NCBI GenBank assembly: GCA_964550435.1
Contig: CAZJZI010000004.1
Coordinates: forward strand, 16,161 to 80,160
Length of the DNA: 64,000 bases
Direction: 5' to 3'
Origin: UBA11400 sp964550435
GTDB lineage: Bacteria; Bacteroidota; Rhodothermia; Balneolales; HLUCCA01
Part shown: one piece after another, positions 26,534-35,312 of the stretch
Layout of the letters: every line of letters starts with the position of its first letter
How positions within the stretch are numbered: position 1 is the first letter of the stretch
Program-made: the position numbers and the translations under genes
Notes under the pieces: generated by a model
What the model was told of the DNA's origin: nothing
The model's database searches: none
What the model saw: only the letters and a program-made list of their open reading frames with translations

Positions 26534-26667
26534 TCGGGTAGGATAATATTATTCTGATTTTTCTGTTTTCTGCCGTTACATTCTGGTACAACGAGTGAAG
26601 TAATGAACCACTAAATTTGCTTAAATCATTGCAAATATACGGATATTAGAGGCTAAAATCCGGTTTC

Positions 26668-27264
26668 TCACTTGAACGCTTCTTGTCCTGCCAGATGAAT
26701 CGACTGTTCAGTGAATCTACGTCTGAGTTTAAAATCTAACAGACGTGTGAAAGAACTCAAATGTTGTTGGGGGACATAAAGCTCCAGACGATGCGTTTTG
26801 TTCAGCCCTGATTCACTATCCCTAACGAGATAAAGGAAAATGAACAACTTCCCGTTGTGGGCATCATGTTCAATGTAATCTCTTACGTTGTTCCATGAAA
26901 TCGTTTGTGATGGATCATTGACATTCTTTACGATTCCGTAGTCAGTTATGAAGCGTTTGGACAATTGGAAACTCGTAAGCCACCATGTGAGTCCGATCCA
27001 ACTATAACATAACATCATGGTCATTTCAGCTCGTTCACCTGCTTCAACGATCACAAGGGATGAACTTAGAATAAAAATCAGGAATATGGTCGCAAAAAGT
27101 GGAAATCCATAGACTTTTCCTGCTCTCCAGCTGATTAACGGATTTCTTAGTCTCCATGCATTTGAGACTGTAACCATAGCCATTAACGTAAACGCAACCG
27201 TTGCAAATGCAAGCATTACAAGCATTAGAAGTTGCAGTCCGGCTATGTTTGAAAAAAAACTCAT
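26668..27264 (-). CDS. Membrane protein with C-terminal PH-like domain
   Basis: A 198-residue protein with three predicted membrane helices (about 10-32, 53-75 and 83-103), then a cytoplasmic-type beta domain. 'RFITDYGIVKNVNDPSQTISWNNVRDYIE' looks like the first strands of a bacterial PH domain. Its ATG overlaps the stop codon of the BatA-domain gene (ATGA), so translation is coupled to that gene. I do not recognise a named family; a structural role with the BatA-like protein is inferred from this overlap only. Confidence 0.7.
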   Translation of the reverse strand: MSFFSNIAGLQLLMLVMLAFATVAFTLMAMVTVSNAWRLRNPLISWRAGKVYGFPLFATIFLIFILSSSLVIVEAGERAEMTMMLCYSWIGLTWWLTSFQLSKRFITDYGIVKNVNDPSQTISWNNVRDYIEHDAHNGKLFIFLYLVRDSESGLNKTHRLELYVPQQHLSSFTRLLDFKLRRRFTEQSIHLAGQEAFK

Positions 27265-29375
27265 GTTATTGTTTCCGCCCTATACCAACGGGAAATCGCT
27301 GATTCTAGAATCATTAAAATAATGGCCACTATTACAAACCAATACCAAATCTCGGCGCCAAATCCGGCAGCACTGAGTTCTCGCTGAATTTCAGACAGGG
27401 GCTGGTCATTTTGACCAAAGACCTGTATCGATTCTAATTTCGAAGCCAGTATTTCAAAGGTGTTGTCATCAGATAACGTATAAAAATCGGATTCTAATAT
27501 ATCAAAGTTAGCAGCAATCTGAATATTTCCAGTCTCTGTACGTATCTGATAGATTCCAGGTTGCCATTCCGTTGCTGGATACTTGATACTGGTAGTTCCG
27601 TCTCTGAGTAATTCAACTTCAGGAAAGTAGTCTATTTCTCCATCAGAAATTACGATTCTATCTCCATCCAATTGACCTGACCATACAAAAGTCTGACCTA
27701 GAATATGAGTGTTGAACCCTCCCTGATCACCCGACATGGCAAACAAAATCGTTCTGTAAAAAATGGGTGCGAACAATGGATTCCCCGGGAAAGATGACCA
27801 TCCCGGATCAGCGCCAACAGTCGATATAAGCACTCGTCCACTTCCAAAAAGATGATCAATTAAAATTGGCTCAATCAACTCACTCTGAAGTACAGTTAAT
27901 GATCCCGAATCCGACCCTGGGCTGTGTCTGAGATAATAAAAAATACCAGGAAGCTCGGTGGCAATCTCTTCATCTTCCTGCTTTTCAAATATCTCCTCTA
28001 TGATTGGATGACCTTCTCTGATACGATCGATGCGGGCAACCGGATTAAAACTACCATATGTACCTCTGAACCCAACAAACTGCCCTGCATTCAAACGATC
28101 CAACAGTCGATTATACGAGCTGAAGTCTGCTCGTGGAGATGGGAAAACTACGAGTCCCCGTCCTGATTGAACGACTCTTACCAGGTTTTCCTGAAGGTCA
28201 TCGTTAATGCGATCTAGCCCGTTTAGCACTATAACATCGAAATTTTCGAGTTGACCGGCATCCTGATAGGTTGCACTTGTGGATTGTTGTAGCTGGATTC
28301 TTCCCTGTATCTGTTCGGCTGCCTGTAAAGCGGCCGATAGATATTGTCCTGCTCCATCAGTAGTCTCGTCTATCATCAAAACCTGTCTTACTTCTGGAAC
28401 CTTCAAACTGAAATAGTGATCATTATCTGGCTGGAACTGGTCCCCTTCCAATAAAATATCCCCTTTAACGAACCCACTTCTTGAGGGTATAAGATCGAAG
28501 TATATCGTTTCACTTGTTCCGGGATCCAAGTCTACTTGATGCTGGCCGACTAATCGATCATCAACTTCCAGACTCACAAATGCATTATATGCAGGTTGGC
28601 GTCCGGAGTTGGCGACACTAATTTCGATTGGTACCGAAACTCCGGGTCCGGCAACTGTTCCCGCAATTTTAACTGATTGCACCACCAAATTTGATCCTGA
28701 TTCTGATCCCAGGATTACATAACTCATAGGAACATCATCCAAAGACTCCGGAATTTCAATTATCTGAGAATCCGCAACAAATCCATCATCGGTTGTAACA
28801 CGATAAATTACACTGACATCACCAGACCATGAAGAAACCAACCCATCTATAAATGTCATACGTTGGTTGAGTAATGATCCGGTCTCAGAGATCTCAAGTT
28901 CACCCAGGCCTTCTGAAATTTGTGACTGGTTCAAAAAACCTGTACTTGTCTGATCTCCGTGAGTAGGGACAATAACAAAACGGTCTTGATCTCGGGCATC
29001 ATTCACAAGCGAACGGATTAATTGTTTAGCCTGCTCCAGATAGGGTCCATCCGCATTCACGCGATCCATTCTGATCCCATTTTCTACTACCATGATGTAC
29101 AATGTAGCAGTTGAATTGGATGAACTACCGATTCCAGGAGGCAAGAATGGACGAGCAAGTGCCAGTGCAACTGCTATGACTGTTAAAACACGCACTATTA
29201 ACAACAACCAGCGTTTTAATTTTAACCGTCTGATTGTAGATTTTTGCAATTCAGAAAAAAAAGAGAGCGTGGAAAAGGCAACTTTCTGAGGTTTTCGCAA
29301 ATTCAGAAAATGTATTATGACCGGTATTGCTACTGCAAGAAGTCCGAGTAAAAAAAATGGTGCTAAAAAGGTCAT
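27261..29375 (-). CDS. BatA-domain membrane protein with VWA-like region
   Basis: A 704-residue protein. Residues 1-80 are the aerotolerance-regulator N-terminal domain: 'MTFLAPFFLLGLLAVAIPVI' then 'HFLNLRKPQKVAFSTLSFF' and a second helix 'RWLLLIVRVLTVIAVALALARP'. Residues 90-230 look like a degenerate von Willebrand A domain, 240-340 like a CARDB-type beta domain ('VQSVKIAGTVAGPGVSVPIEISVANSGRQPA'), and 345-560 like a glutamine-amidotransferase-fold region. The last helix is near 680-700. Such proteins occur with BatA/BatB and MoxR clusters, but none is here. The role is probably in envelope stress or complex assembly, by family analogy. Confidence 0.8.
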   Translation of the reverse strand: MTFLAPFFLLGLLAVAIPVIIHFLNLRKPQKVAFSTLSFFSELQKSTIRRLKLKRWLLLIVRVLTVIAVALALARPFLPPGIGSSSNSTATLYIMVVENGIRMDRVNADGPYLEQAKQLIRSLVNDARDQDRFVIVPTHGDQTSTGFLNQSQISEGLGELEISETGSLLNQRMTFIDGLVSSWSGDVSVIYRVTTDDGFVADSQIIEIPESLDDVPMSYVILGSESGSNLVVQSVKIAGTVAGPGVSVPIEISVANSGRQPAYNAFVSLEVDDRLVGQHQVDLDPGTSETIYFDLIPSRSGFVKGDILLEGDQFQPDNDHYFSLKVPEVRQVLMIDETTDGAGQYLSAALQAAEQIQGRIQLQQSTSATYQDAGQLENFDVIVLNGLDRINDDLQENLVRVVQSGRGLVVFPSPRADFSSYNRLLDRLNAGQFVGFRGTYGSFNPVARIDRIREGHPIIEEIFEKQEDEEIATELPGIFYYLRHSPGSDSGSLTVLQSELIEPILIDHLFGSGRVLISTVGADPGWSSFPGNPLFAPIFYRTILFAMSGDQGGFNTHILGQTFVWSGQLDGDRIVISDGEIDYFPEVELLRDGTTSIKYPATEWQPGIYQIRTETGNIQIAANFDILESDFYTLSDDNTFEILASKLESIQVFGQNDQPLSEIQRELSAAGFGAEIWYWFVIVAIILMILESAISRWYRAETIT

Positions 29376-29411
29376 TTAGGTAAAAAGTACTTACTTTCTG
29401 AGATGATATTG

Positions 29412-29425
29412 GTGATTTCAATCAC
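29412..29425. promoter_or_regulatory. Palindrome GTGATT-TC-AATCAC in a divergent intergenic region
   Basis: A perfect 6-bp inverted repeat with a 2-base centre, 37 bases upstream of the BatA-like gene and 116 bases upstream of the lipoprotein gene. The arms recall Crp/Fnr-type half sites (TGATT), but spacing differs. It is a candidate operator only. Confidence 0.35.
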
Positions 29426-29540
29426 GTAGACACGAGTAGAATCGAAATATTAACCTATTCAACTCGTTAATCGATTTAATATAACAATGTGAACTGAATT
29501 TCGTCCCCGGATTAAACGACGAATTCCCTGATAATACCTC

Positions 29541-32180
29541 ATGAAAGTATCGACATTTCGTCAGATTTTCGTTATTACTGTGATTTCTATCTATGGATGG
29601 TCATGCTCAGCGCCGCAAGTCGATCACTGGATCGAAGCTGTCCCCGAATCAACACCTGCTCTTTTCGTACTAGACGGTGCGACTCCTGTAGATCTGGTTT
29701 TGAGCGACCCCTTGAGCGTTATCGCAGCACAAGCCAGCAGTACCAATAACGAAGAAATACTGAGATTAGTGGGTGAATCTGATGTATCAATTAAGGCTAT
29801 GGCTGTTATCCCCTCGAACTCCGATGAGTGGAAGCCAGTATGGATTATGAGTGCCCCAAACGGAACAGCAGAGCAAGCCAGTAATCGTTACAGTCGCCCC
29901 CAGACCGCAAATGGATACTCATTCAAAGGGAATCGAATCTATATGTTGTTCGTGTCTGACTCACTGGTACTTTTTGCGCTGCAATCCGGAGATTTCATGT
30001 TCATATCGGAAAGTAGTTTTGCCCTCGAGTCGTTTGCCAGAACAATCTCAGGAACTGAAAATAGCTTGTCGTTATCAGAATCAGAACTGACTGCAGGAAA
30101 ATGGTTTATGAACATTGGGTACATGGATGATTTGATAGCTACTGAAACTGCAGTTAGATTCAGACCATTGTTGAACAATGTGTTTAATGGAAGTGGAGTT
30201 GCTAAACTCAAGTTTATTCAACAATCCTCCGGGGCCCAGATATCGGGTAGCCTTGGAGTGAATGATGGAAATGCATCCAATTTGGTGAAGGTGTTTACAT
30301 CCTCGAATCATCGTACAATAATGGATCGATATGTTTCTGAGGATGCAGCGTTGACTGCATTTTACCATGGTAAGGCATCCAACTTACCCGCTTTGGATGT
30401 GCCAATCGAGCTGGATGTATTTTTATCAACACGTGAAAACGAACGTCAACGATTCAATAATTCAATCGGTAATCATGTTGCTTTTGTTGCCTTTGGATCG
30501 AGTGGATTTCTCGGTGCCAGTGAGTTTGCTTACGTTCGTCAAGTTGAACGCGCTGATCAGCTTAGATCTATTCTCGACGAATGGACCCAACTTGGAATGG
30601 CAGAACGCGAAGGTGACAGGTATATAGTAGACAGCGTGGTATTGTCATGGCTCATATCAGGTGGGCTTTCTGAAATGGGTATTTTTCATCTGGCTTTTGA
30701 TAACGATATTCTGATCGCAACGCAGCGACCAGCGCTAATTTCGAAACTGCTTACCGACAAAGATCGCCGTCGAACCCTTTACTACACAGAAACTTATTTG
30801 AATGTAAGATCATCTTTTCCAGATGAACTGACATCGTTTATATACACTAGAAATGAGTCCCTAATACAGTTTCTACAACCTATTCTGAATCCCATACAAA
30901 GTACTGCGCTAATTTTGGATCAATATGATGTTGGTGCACTTGCACTACATCGTGACCAAAACAGTGAGTCTGTAAGTATGGATTTTCGAAGTTATCAGGT
31001 TGAGCAGACTTCTCAACCATATGATGATAGGTGGTTGGTACGCCTGGATGGTACGGATCTTACAGGATACCCCGTATTGGCCAATATTGCGGGAAGTTCA
31101 AGATCTGAAATACTCGTTGCTACACAAGGAGGAACTGTTGCAGCCATTGCGGCAGATGGAACTAGTGTCTTTAGAGTATCAACCGGTACTGATTCACCGG
31201 TTGGATCCCCAGTAGCAGTAGATTGGTATGCAAACAATCAAATGGCTGTCATACAGGGTGCCGGTAACAAAATATATGGATGGAGCAACAATGGTGCTGC
31301 CTTACCAGGATTTCCAATAACACTTAGCGAAACATTGAGTGCACCTATAGTGATCACGGATGTATCACGAAATGGTATTCCTGAAATCATAGCTGCGACC
31401 TCCGACAGACAATTACATGTTTTGAACCAAAGAGGAGAAAATATTACCGGTTGGCCTCAGTCACTTAATTCATCTATCCGAAATCGTCCTCAGGTAGTGA
31501 CTTGGCTGGGAAGTACTTCTATTGTCGCCTACTCAGAAAATGTATTGTTTGTATTTGAAACCAATGGAGTAGTGAAATCGGGATTCCCGTTGTTTAACAG
31601 AGCCCCATTTCGTGGTGAATTCCTGGTTCACAACGATTTTTTATTAGCAGGATCTTCAGATGGCACCCTACTTTCCATTGGCCGTGGAGCCCTGTTTCCG
31701 GTTGGAATTGCTCCAATCATCTCATCTACGGGATCCTCAAGTGGTGATTTAACCACTCAAGGCGTTAAACTAGCTGAAACCGGGTTGGTTATTCGGCCAG
31801 AAGTTAGTACACACACGATTCGTGTTGATACCACAAATTCTGTAACTGAACCCGTAATTTTTGCCCTTACCGATGCGGGTTCACTTTTTGGAATCAATTT
31901 ACAAGGTGAGTTACGATTTTCGCAGTCGCTTGGGCAACCGGCTCTATCAGACCACGCCCCAATTGTTGCTGACATTGATAGAAACGGTCTATTTGAGATT
32001 ACTGGAATCGCATCTTTCGGTAGGATGTATGCATGGCAGTTGATTAGTGGAGAACGTTTCTTCGATATCCCAACCACAAATCTACATCGACCGATTATTG
32101 CCGACATTAATGGTAATGGAAGCAACGAATTGATTGCAGGAACTCAAGATGGATTGAGAGCGTGGACAATAAATAGGTAG
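29541..32180 (+). CDS. Large lipoprotein with FG-GAP / beta-propeller C-terminus
   Basis: An 879-residue protein with a lipoprotein signal peptide (lipobox 'GWSC', Cys22). Residues about 30-490 resemble DUF3352-type proteins ('WIEAVPESTPALFVLDGA', repeated small-and-large lobe structure). Residues about 500-875 carry repeats of the FG-GAP/quinoprotein kind: 'PVLANIAGSSRSEILVATQ', 'VITDVSRNGIPEIIAATSD', 'VADIDRNGLFEITGI' and 'IADINGNGSNELIAGTQ'. It is probably surface- or periplasm-exposed and anchored in a membrane; its substrate is unknown. It is a stand-alone gene. The last codons and the stop lie inside a heptad tandem repeat (32171-32204). Confidence 0.75.
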   Translation: MKVSTFRQIFVITVISIYGWSCSAPQVDHWIEAVPESTPALFVLDGATPVDLVLSDPLSVIAAQASSTNNEEILRLVGESDVSIKAMAVIPSNSDEWKPVWIMSAPNGTAEQASNRYSRPQTANGYSFKGNRIYMLFVSDSLVLFALQSGDFMFISESSFALESFARTISGTENSLSLSESELTAGKWFMNIGYMDDLIATETAVRFRPLLNNVFNGSGVAKLKFIQQSSGAQISGSLGVNDGNASNLVKVFTSSNHRTIMDRYVSEDAALTAFYHGKASNLPALDVPIELDVFLSTRENERQRFNNSIGNHVAFVAFGSSGFLGASEFAYVRQVERADQLRSILDEWTQLGMAEREGDRYIVDSVVLSWLISGGLSEMGIFHLAFDNDILIATQRPALISKLLTDKDRRRTLYYTETYLNVRSSFPDELTSFIYTRNESLIQFLQPILNPIQSTALILDQYDVGALALHRDQNSESVSMDFRSYQVEQTSQPYDDRWLVRLDGTDLTGYPVLANIAGSSRSEILVATQGGTVAAIAADGTSVFRVSTGTDSPVGSPVAVDWYANNQMAVIQGAGNKIYGWSNNGAALPGFPITLSETLSAPIVITDVSRNGIPEIIAATSDRQLHVLNQRGENITGWPQSLNSSIRNRPQVVTWLGSTSIVAYSENVLFVFETNGVVKSGFPLFNRAPFRGEFLVHNDFLLAGSSDGTLLSIGRGALFPVGIAPIISSTGSSSGDLTTQGVKLAETGLVIRPEVSTHTIRVDTTNSVTEPVIFALTDAGSLFGINLQGELRFSQSLGQPALSDHAPIVADIDRNGLFEITGIASFGRMYAWQLISGERFFDIPTTNLHRPIIADINGNGSNELIAGTQDGLRAWTINR

Positions 32181-32204
32181 TGGGGGTAGGGAGTGGATAG
32201 TGGT
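32171..32204. repeat. Degenerate heptad repeat containing a gene's stop codon
   Basis: Units AAATAGG, TAGTGGG, GGTAGG (one base short), GAGTGGA and TAGTGGT follow one another. The TAG stop codon of the preceding lipoprotein gene is the first three bases of the second unit. The units are the reverse-complement family of the array at 17444-17478. Further on, AGTGGTAT (32199-32206) and ATACCACT (32255-32262) form an 8-bp inverted repeat enclosing a small CAGAG/CTCTG stem. Confidence 0.6.
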
Positions 32205-32269
32205 ATAAGTTTTGAACGCCAATTTTATCAGAGAAAAAACTCTGCGGGAAAAGCATACCACTAAGCAAC

Positions 32270-33160
32270 TCAGCTTAAAATATCGCGAAGAGCGCGTTCG
32301 AGATTGGGGTGACGGAAACGGTAACCGTGTTCGAGGAGTTTGTTTGGTACCGCACGTAATGATGCTAGAATCGATGAAGCAGATTCACCTACTGCAATTT
32401 TCAGCATGAACTCAGGCACACGAAACCATGAGGGTCGTTCCATAACTTTACCCAAAGTCTGTGCAAATTCATCCATCGTTACCGGATTGGGTGCTGAAAT
32501 GTTAACCGGGCCTGAAATTTCGGAATTATCAATACAGAAAAGCAGTGCTTGTACCATATCGTCCATATGGATCCATGGATAGTATTGAGATCCATGACCA
32601 AGTGGTCCACCACCATATAATTTGAATGGGAGCAGCATTTTTTGGAGTGCACCGTCATCGGTTTGTTGCACAATGCCAATTCGGGCCAAAACCAGTCGGA
32701 CTTTAGGTTCTTCGAGTTTAAGAGCTTCATGTTCCCAAGCTACGCAGACTTTGGCTAAAAAATCTTGCCCTGGAGGTTGACTTTCGTCAAGCACGTCAGA
32801 TCCACGTGGACCATAATACCCAACTGCAGACCCCGAAATAAATACAGTTGGCTTGTTTTTCGCGCTTTTGATGGCACTAACCATACGAGATGTAGCTTTG
32901 ATTCGGCTATTCAGTATAGATTCTCGTACACTTTCAGTCCAGCGGTTGTCAAAAAGATTGCTTCCAGCCAGGTTGATAACAGCATCAACAGTTTCCATGA
33001 TTGCTGCAAGGTCATCATCCCAACTTGCGTATGCGACTCCTTTCCTGGAGTATTTGCCCGGTGTGCGGGTTATGATTGTAACCGTGTCGCCACGACTCAA
33101 AAGCGTGTTAACAAGGTAGTTTCCAATAAATCCGGTTCCGCCAGTTATAAGTATATGCAT
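32270..33160 (-). CDS. TIGR01777 family NAD-dependent epimerase-like protein
   Basis: A 296-residue extended SDR-type protein. The dinucleotide-binding motif is 'ITGGTGFIGNYLV' (Gly7, Gly10, Gly13), followed by 'VINLAGSNLFDNRW', which is diagnostic of the TIGR01777/YfcH/SDR39U1 family, and 'SGSAVGYYGPRG' with the active-site Tyr. The C-terminal 'FRVPEFMLKIAVGESASSILASLRAVPNKLLEHGYRFRHPNLERAL' is the DUF1731 tail. The substrate is not known for the family. It is the last gene of a long minus-strand cluster, 19 bases after the dipeptide epimerase. Confidence 0.9.
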   Translation of the reverse strand: MHILITGGTGFIGNYLVNTLLSRGDTVTIITRTPGKYSRKGVAYASWDDDLAAIMETVDAVINLAGSNLFDNRWTESVRESILNSRIKATSRMVSAIKSAKNKPTVFISGSAVGYYGPRGSDVLDESQPPGQDFLAKVCVAWEHEALKLEEPKVRLVLARIGIVQQTDDGALQKMLLPFKLYGGGPLGHGSQYYPWIHMDDMVQALLFCIDNSEISGPVNISAPNPVTMDEFAQTLGKVMERPSWFRVPEFMLKIAVGESASSILASLRAVPNKLLEHGYRFRHPNLERALRDILS

Positions 33161-33179
33161 ACCAATAGTAACACAGAAT

Positions 33180-34208
33180 TTATGAGCGGAGTTCGACGCC
33201 TAGACCATTTTTCTCAGGTAGATACACGTTTAGCTTCTCATCAAACTGAAGTCCGATGTATGGATCATGCGAAATGAGTAAATGTCCATCCAAGTCAGCA
33301 TAATCACACCAAAGACTCACCAATGCAGCTGCAGTATTTGCCAGTGAACTTTCAATCATACACCCGATCATTATCTGCAAACCAGCCTTTCGAGCACCGT
33401 GTATCAGTTGTAAAGCCCGGCGAATGGAACCGGTCTTCATGAGTTTGATATTGATTCCATGAAAGTATTTTGCAAGTTCATCAACCGACTCTCTACCAGT
33501 AAAACTTTCGTCTGCCATGGTCATCACCGGAGAGTATTTCCTTAGATCGGCCAGTTCATTCTTCATAGATGATGGCATTGGCTGTTCAATCATCTGGACG
33601 TTCTTGTCGGCCAGAAAGGATACCATCTGTTTAGCTCGTTCCAGAGTTTTCCATCCTTCGTTAGCATCAACCCAAATAGGTTTATTTGTACAGGAACGAA
33701 TGGTATTGATGATTTCTTCATCCCGCTCTGTTCCAAGTTTAATCTTCAAAACCGGATAAGGATCTGCCTCAGCAACACGGTCGGGCAGTTTTTCGGTGGC
33801 ATCTATACCAACGGTAAAACATGTCTGTGGACCAAATCTGGATGGTGCGTTCCACAAGTCGTACAACGGAACCTGGAGTTTTTTACCAATCCAGTCATAC
33901 AGTGCCATTTCCAGTGCGACTTTAGCTGAGTACTCACCCGGACCAGTGGCATCCATAGCTTGAAGCACTTTATCGACGTCAAACGGGTTACGGAGTGCTC
34001 TCAAATCGAAATTGTTCAACCACGCCATGCATGATTCCTGTGATTCATTATATCGGGCATTAGGAGCACCCTCGCCGATACCTACTATTCCCTCAGCCTC
34101 CAGCTCAACTAAAACATTCGCTGCTTTGTCTCGTGACCATCTTGAAATTGTAAAGGTATGACGCAATGGCAGATCAAGGGCTCTGCAACCAAGTTTAAAA
34201 TGGACCAT
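33180..34208 (-). CDS. Dipeptide epimerase (L-Ala-D/L-Glu epimerase type)
   Basis: A 342-residue enolase-superfamily enzyme likely to epimerise L-Ala-D-Glu from recycled peptidoglycan. Seen: the Lys-x-Lys acid/base pair 'LKIKLG' (Lys155, Lys157), metal ligands Asp181 in 'VDANEGW', Glu208 in 'MIEQPMP' and Asp233 in 'MADES', and the opposite base Lys255 in 'NIKLMKTGS'. The C-terminal 'DLDGHLLI' loop fits AEE enzymes. All catalytic residues are present. It lies between cdsA and the TIGR01777 gene, with 19-base gaps on both sides. Substrate range beyond Ala-Glu cannot be judged. Confidence 0.88.
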   Translation of the reverse strand: MVHFKLGCRALDLPLRHTFTISRWSRDKAANVLVELEAEGIVGIGEGAPNARYNESQESCMAWLNNFDLRALRNPFDVDKVLQAMDATGPGEYSAKVALEMALYDWIGKKLQVPLYDLWNAPSRFGPQTCFTVGIDATEKLPDRVAEADPYPVLKIKLGTERDEEIINTIRSCTNKPIWVDANEGWKTLERAKQMVSFLADKNVQMIEQPMPSSMKNELADLRKYSPVMTMADESFTGRESVDELAKYFHGINIKLMKTGSIRRALQLIHGARKAGLQIMIGCMIESSLANTAAALVSLWCDYADLDGHLLISHDPYIGLQFDEKLNVYLPEKNGLGVELRS

Positions 34209-34227
34209 AGATGATATTAATGAGAGA

Positions 34228-35031
34228 TTATGCGAAGAAACTCAAATACAAGAACAAGACCGGAGCAGTTAGTAATAAAGAATCAAAACGATCCAATACG
34301 CCTCCGTGACCAGGGAATAAATTGGATGTATCCTTCACTCCGGCTGCACGTTTCAATTTACTGGCAGCCAGGTCTCCAATCGGACCCACTATACTTATGA
34401 TGATGATCAACGGCCACAAATCGGATATATGAAACCCATCCATAATTACAACTGAAGTTGCTGCCCAGAGCCCTAAAGCACTTCCTATGAATCCACCAGC
34501 GAATCCCTCCCAGGTTTTCTTTGGACTCAAATGCTGGGCCATTAGGTGTCTTCCAAAGTTTTTCCCTATGAAAAAAGCGAGTGAATCGTTGCCCCATATG
34601 GTAAATAATAAAATCAACATGAACAGGAAGCCATGTGACGGATCCATGCCCATTTCACGGATTCCAACGAAACTCAAAACCCCAAGTGCCGGATAAATAG
34701 TACAATAAAAAGTACTCATAGTACGGTACATCTGACGATGTCCTCGGTAGAGAGTATCGGCTGCTATCTGAACAACAGCAACACCCATAAATGACATTGA
34801 CAACCATTCAGGAAACAACACCCCTAACATGAGTACGGTCAGAGATGCATAGGCAATCCACGCATTTGGTCTGAATCCTTGAAGATCCATAAGTTTGACC
34901 ATTTCGCGTTGCATCAGTAACCCCAGAATTAGCATCAAGGCAGCAAAGTAGTAACCACCGAGCCATGCAATAGCCACAAATATGGGTGCTCCAACACATG
35001 CGAAGAGTATTCGTTTGACAAGCTCGCTCAA
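34228..35031 (-). CDS. cdsA: Phosphatidate cytidylyltransferase
   Basis: A 267-residue integral membrane enzyme making CDP-diacylglycerol from phosphatidic acid and CTP, the branch point of phospholipid synthesis. About seven or eight membrane helices are visible. The family signature is the C-terminal 'GDLAASKLKRAAGVKDTSNLFPGHGGVLDRFDS', preceded by 'SPKKTWEGFAGG'. The only possible start is TTG at 35031, because an in-frame TAA at 35046-35044 blocks extension and no early ATG exists. It starts 2 bases after the DUF2007 stop, so it is tightly coupled to it. Confidence 0.96.
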   Translation of the reverse strand: MSELVKRILFACVGAPIFVAIAWLGGYYFAALMLILGLLMQREMVKLMDLQGFRPNAWIAYASLTVLMLGVLFPEWLSMSFMGVAVVQIAADTLYRGHRQMYRTMSTFYCTIYPALGVLSFVGIREMGMDPSHGFLFMLILLFTIWGNDSLAFFIGKNFGRHLMAQHLSPKKTWEGFAGGFIGSALGLWAATSVVIMDGFHISDLWPLIIIISIVGPIGDLAASKLKRAAGVKDTSNLFPGHGGVLDRFDSLLLTAPVLFLYLSFFA

Positions 35032-35033
35032 AT

Positions 35034-35312
35034 TTACTCTCCGTTATCAGAATCGTCTATTTCCACTATCCCATTTTTCCAGTCATCCAACGCTTTCATT
35101 GCACGCTCCTCTAGTTCACCAGGAACATACACATACACCATCGACATTTGACCAATATTCAGATTATAGGCCGAATCTCGTTTCGATAAAATTTGTGCGT
35201 GAATATCCTGATCTGCGAAATAGCTTTTAACCATTTCAGCATCGTATTCGGTTCCGGTTTCATACACACAAACCCATCCGTTGATATCGTCAGGTCTCAG
35301 CTCCTTGAACAT
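35034..35312 (-). CDS. DUF2007-type putative signal-transducing protein
   Basis: A 92-residue soluble protein with 'VCVYETGTEYDAEMVKSYFADQDIHAQILSK' followed by 'MVYVYVPGELEERAMKALDDW', the GlnB-like ferredoxin-fold pattern of DUF2007. Members are small regulators or adaptors of unknown partner. I chose the ATG at 35312; a GTG at 35327 is also in frame. Either start overlaps the end of the upstream CPBP protease gene (by about 23 bases from the ATG), which points to translational coupling. Confidence 0.8.
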   Translation of the reverse strand: MFKELRPDDINGWVCVYETGTEYDAEMVKSYFADQDIHAQILSKRDSAYNLNIGQMSMVYVYVPGELEERAMKALDDWKNGIVEIDDSDNGE

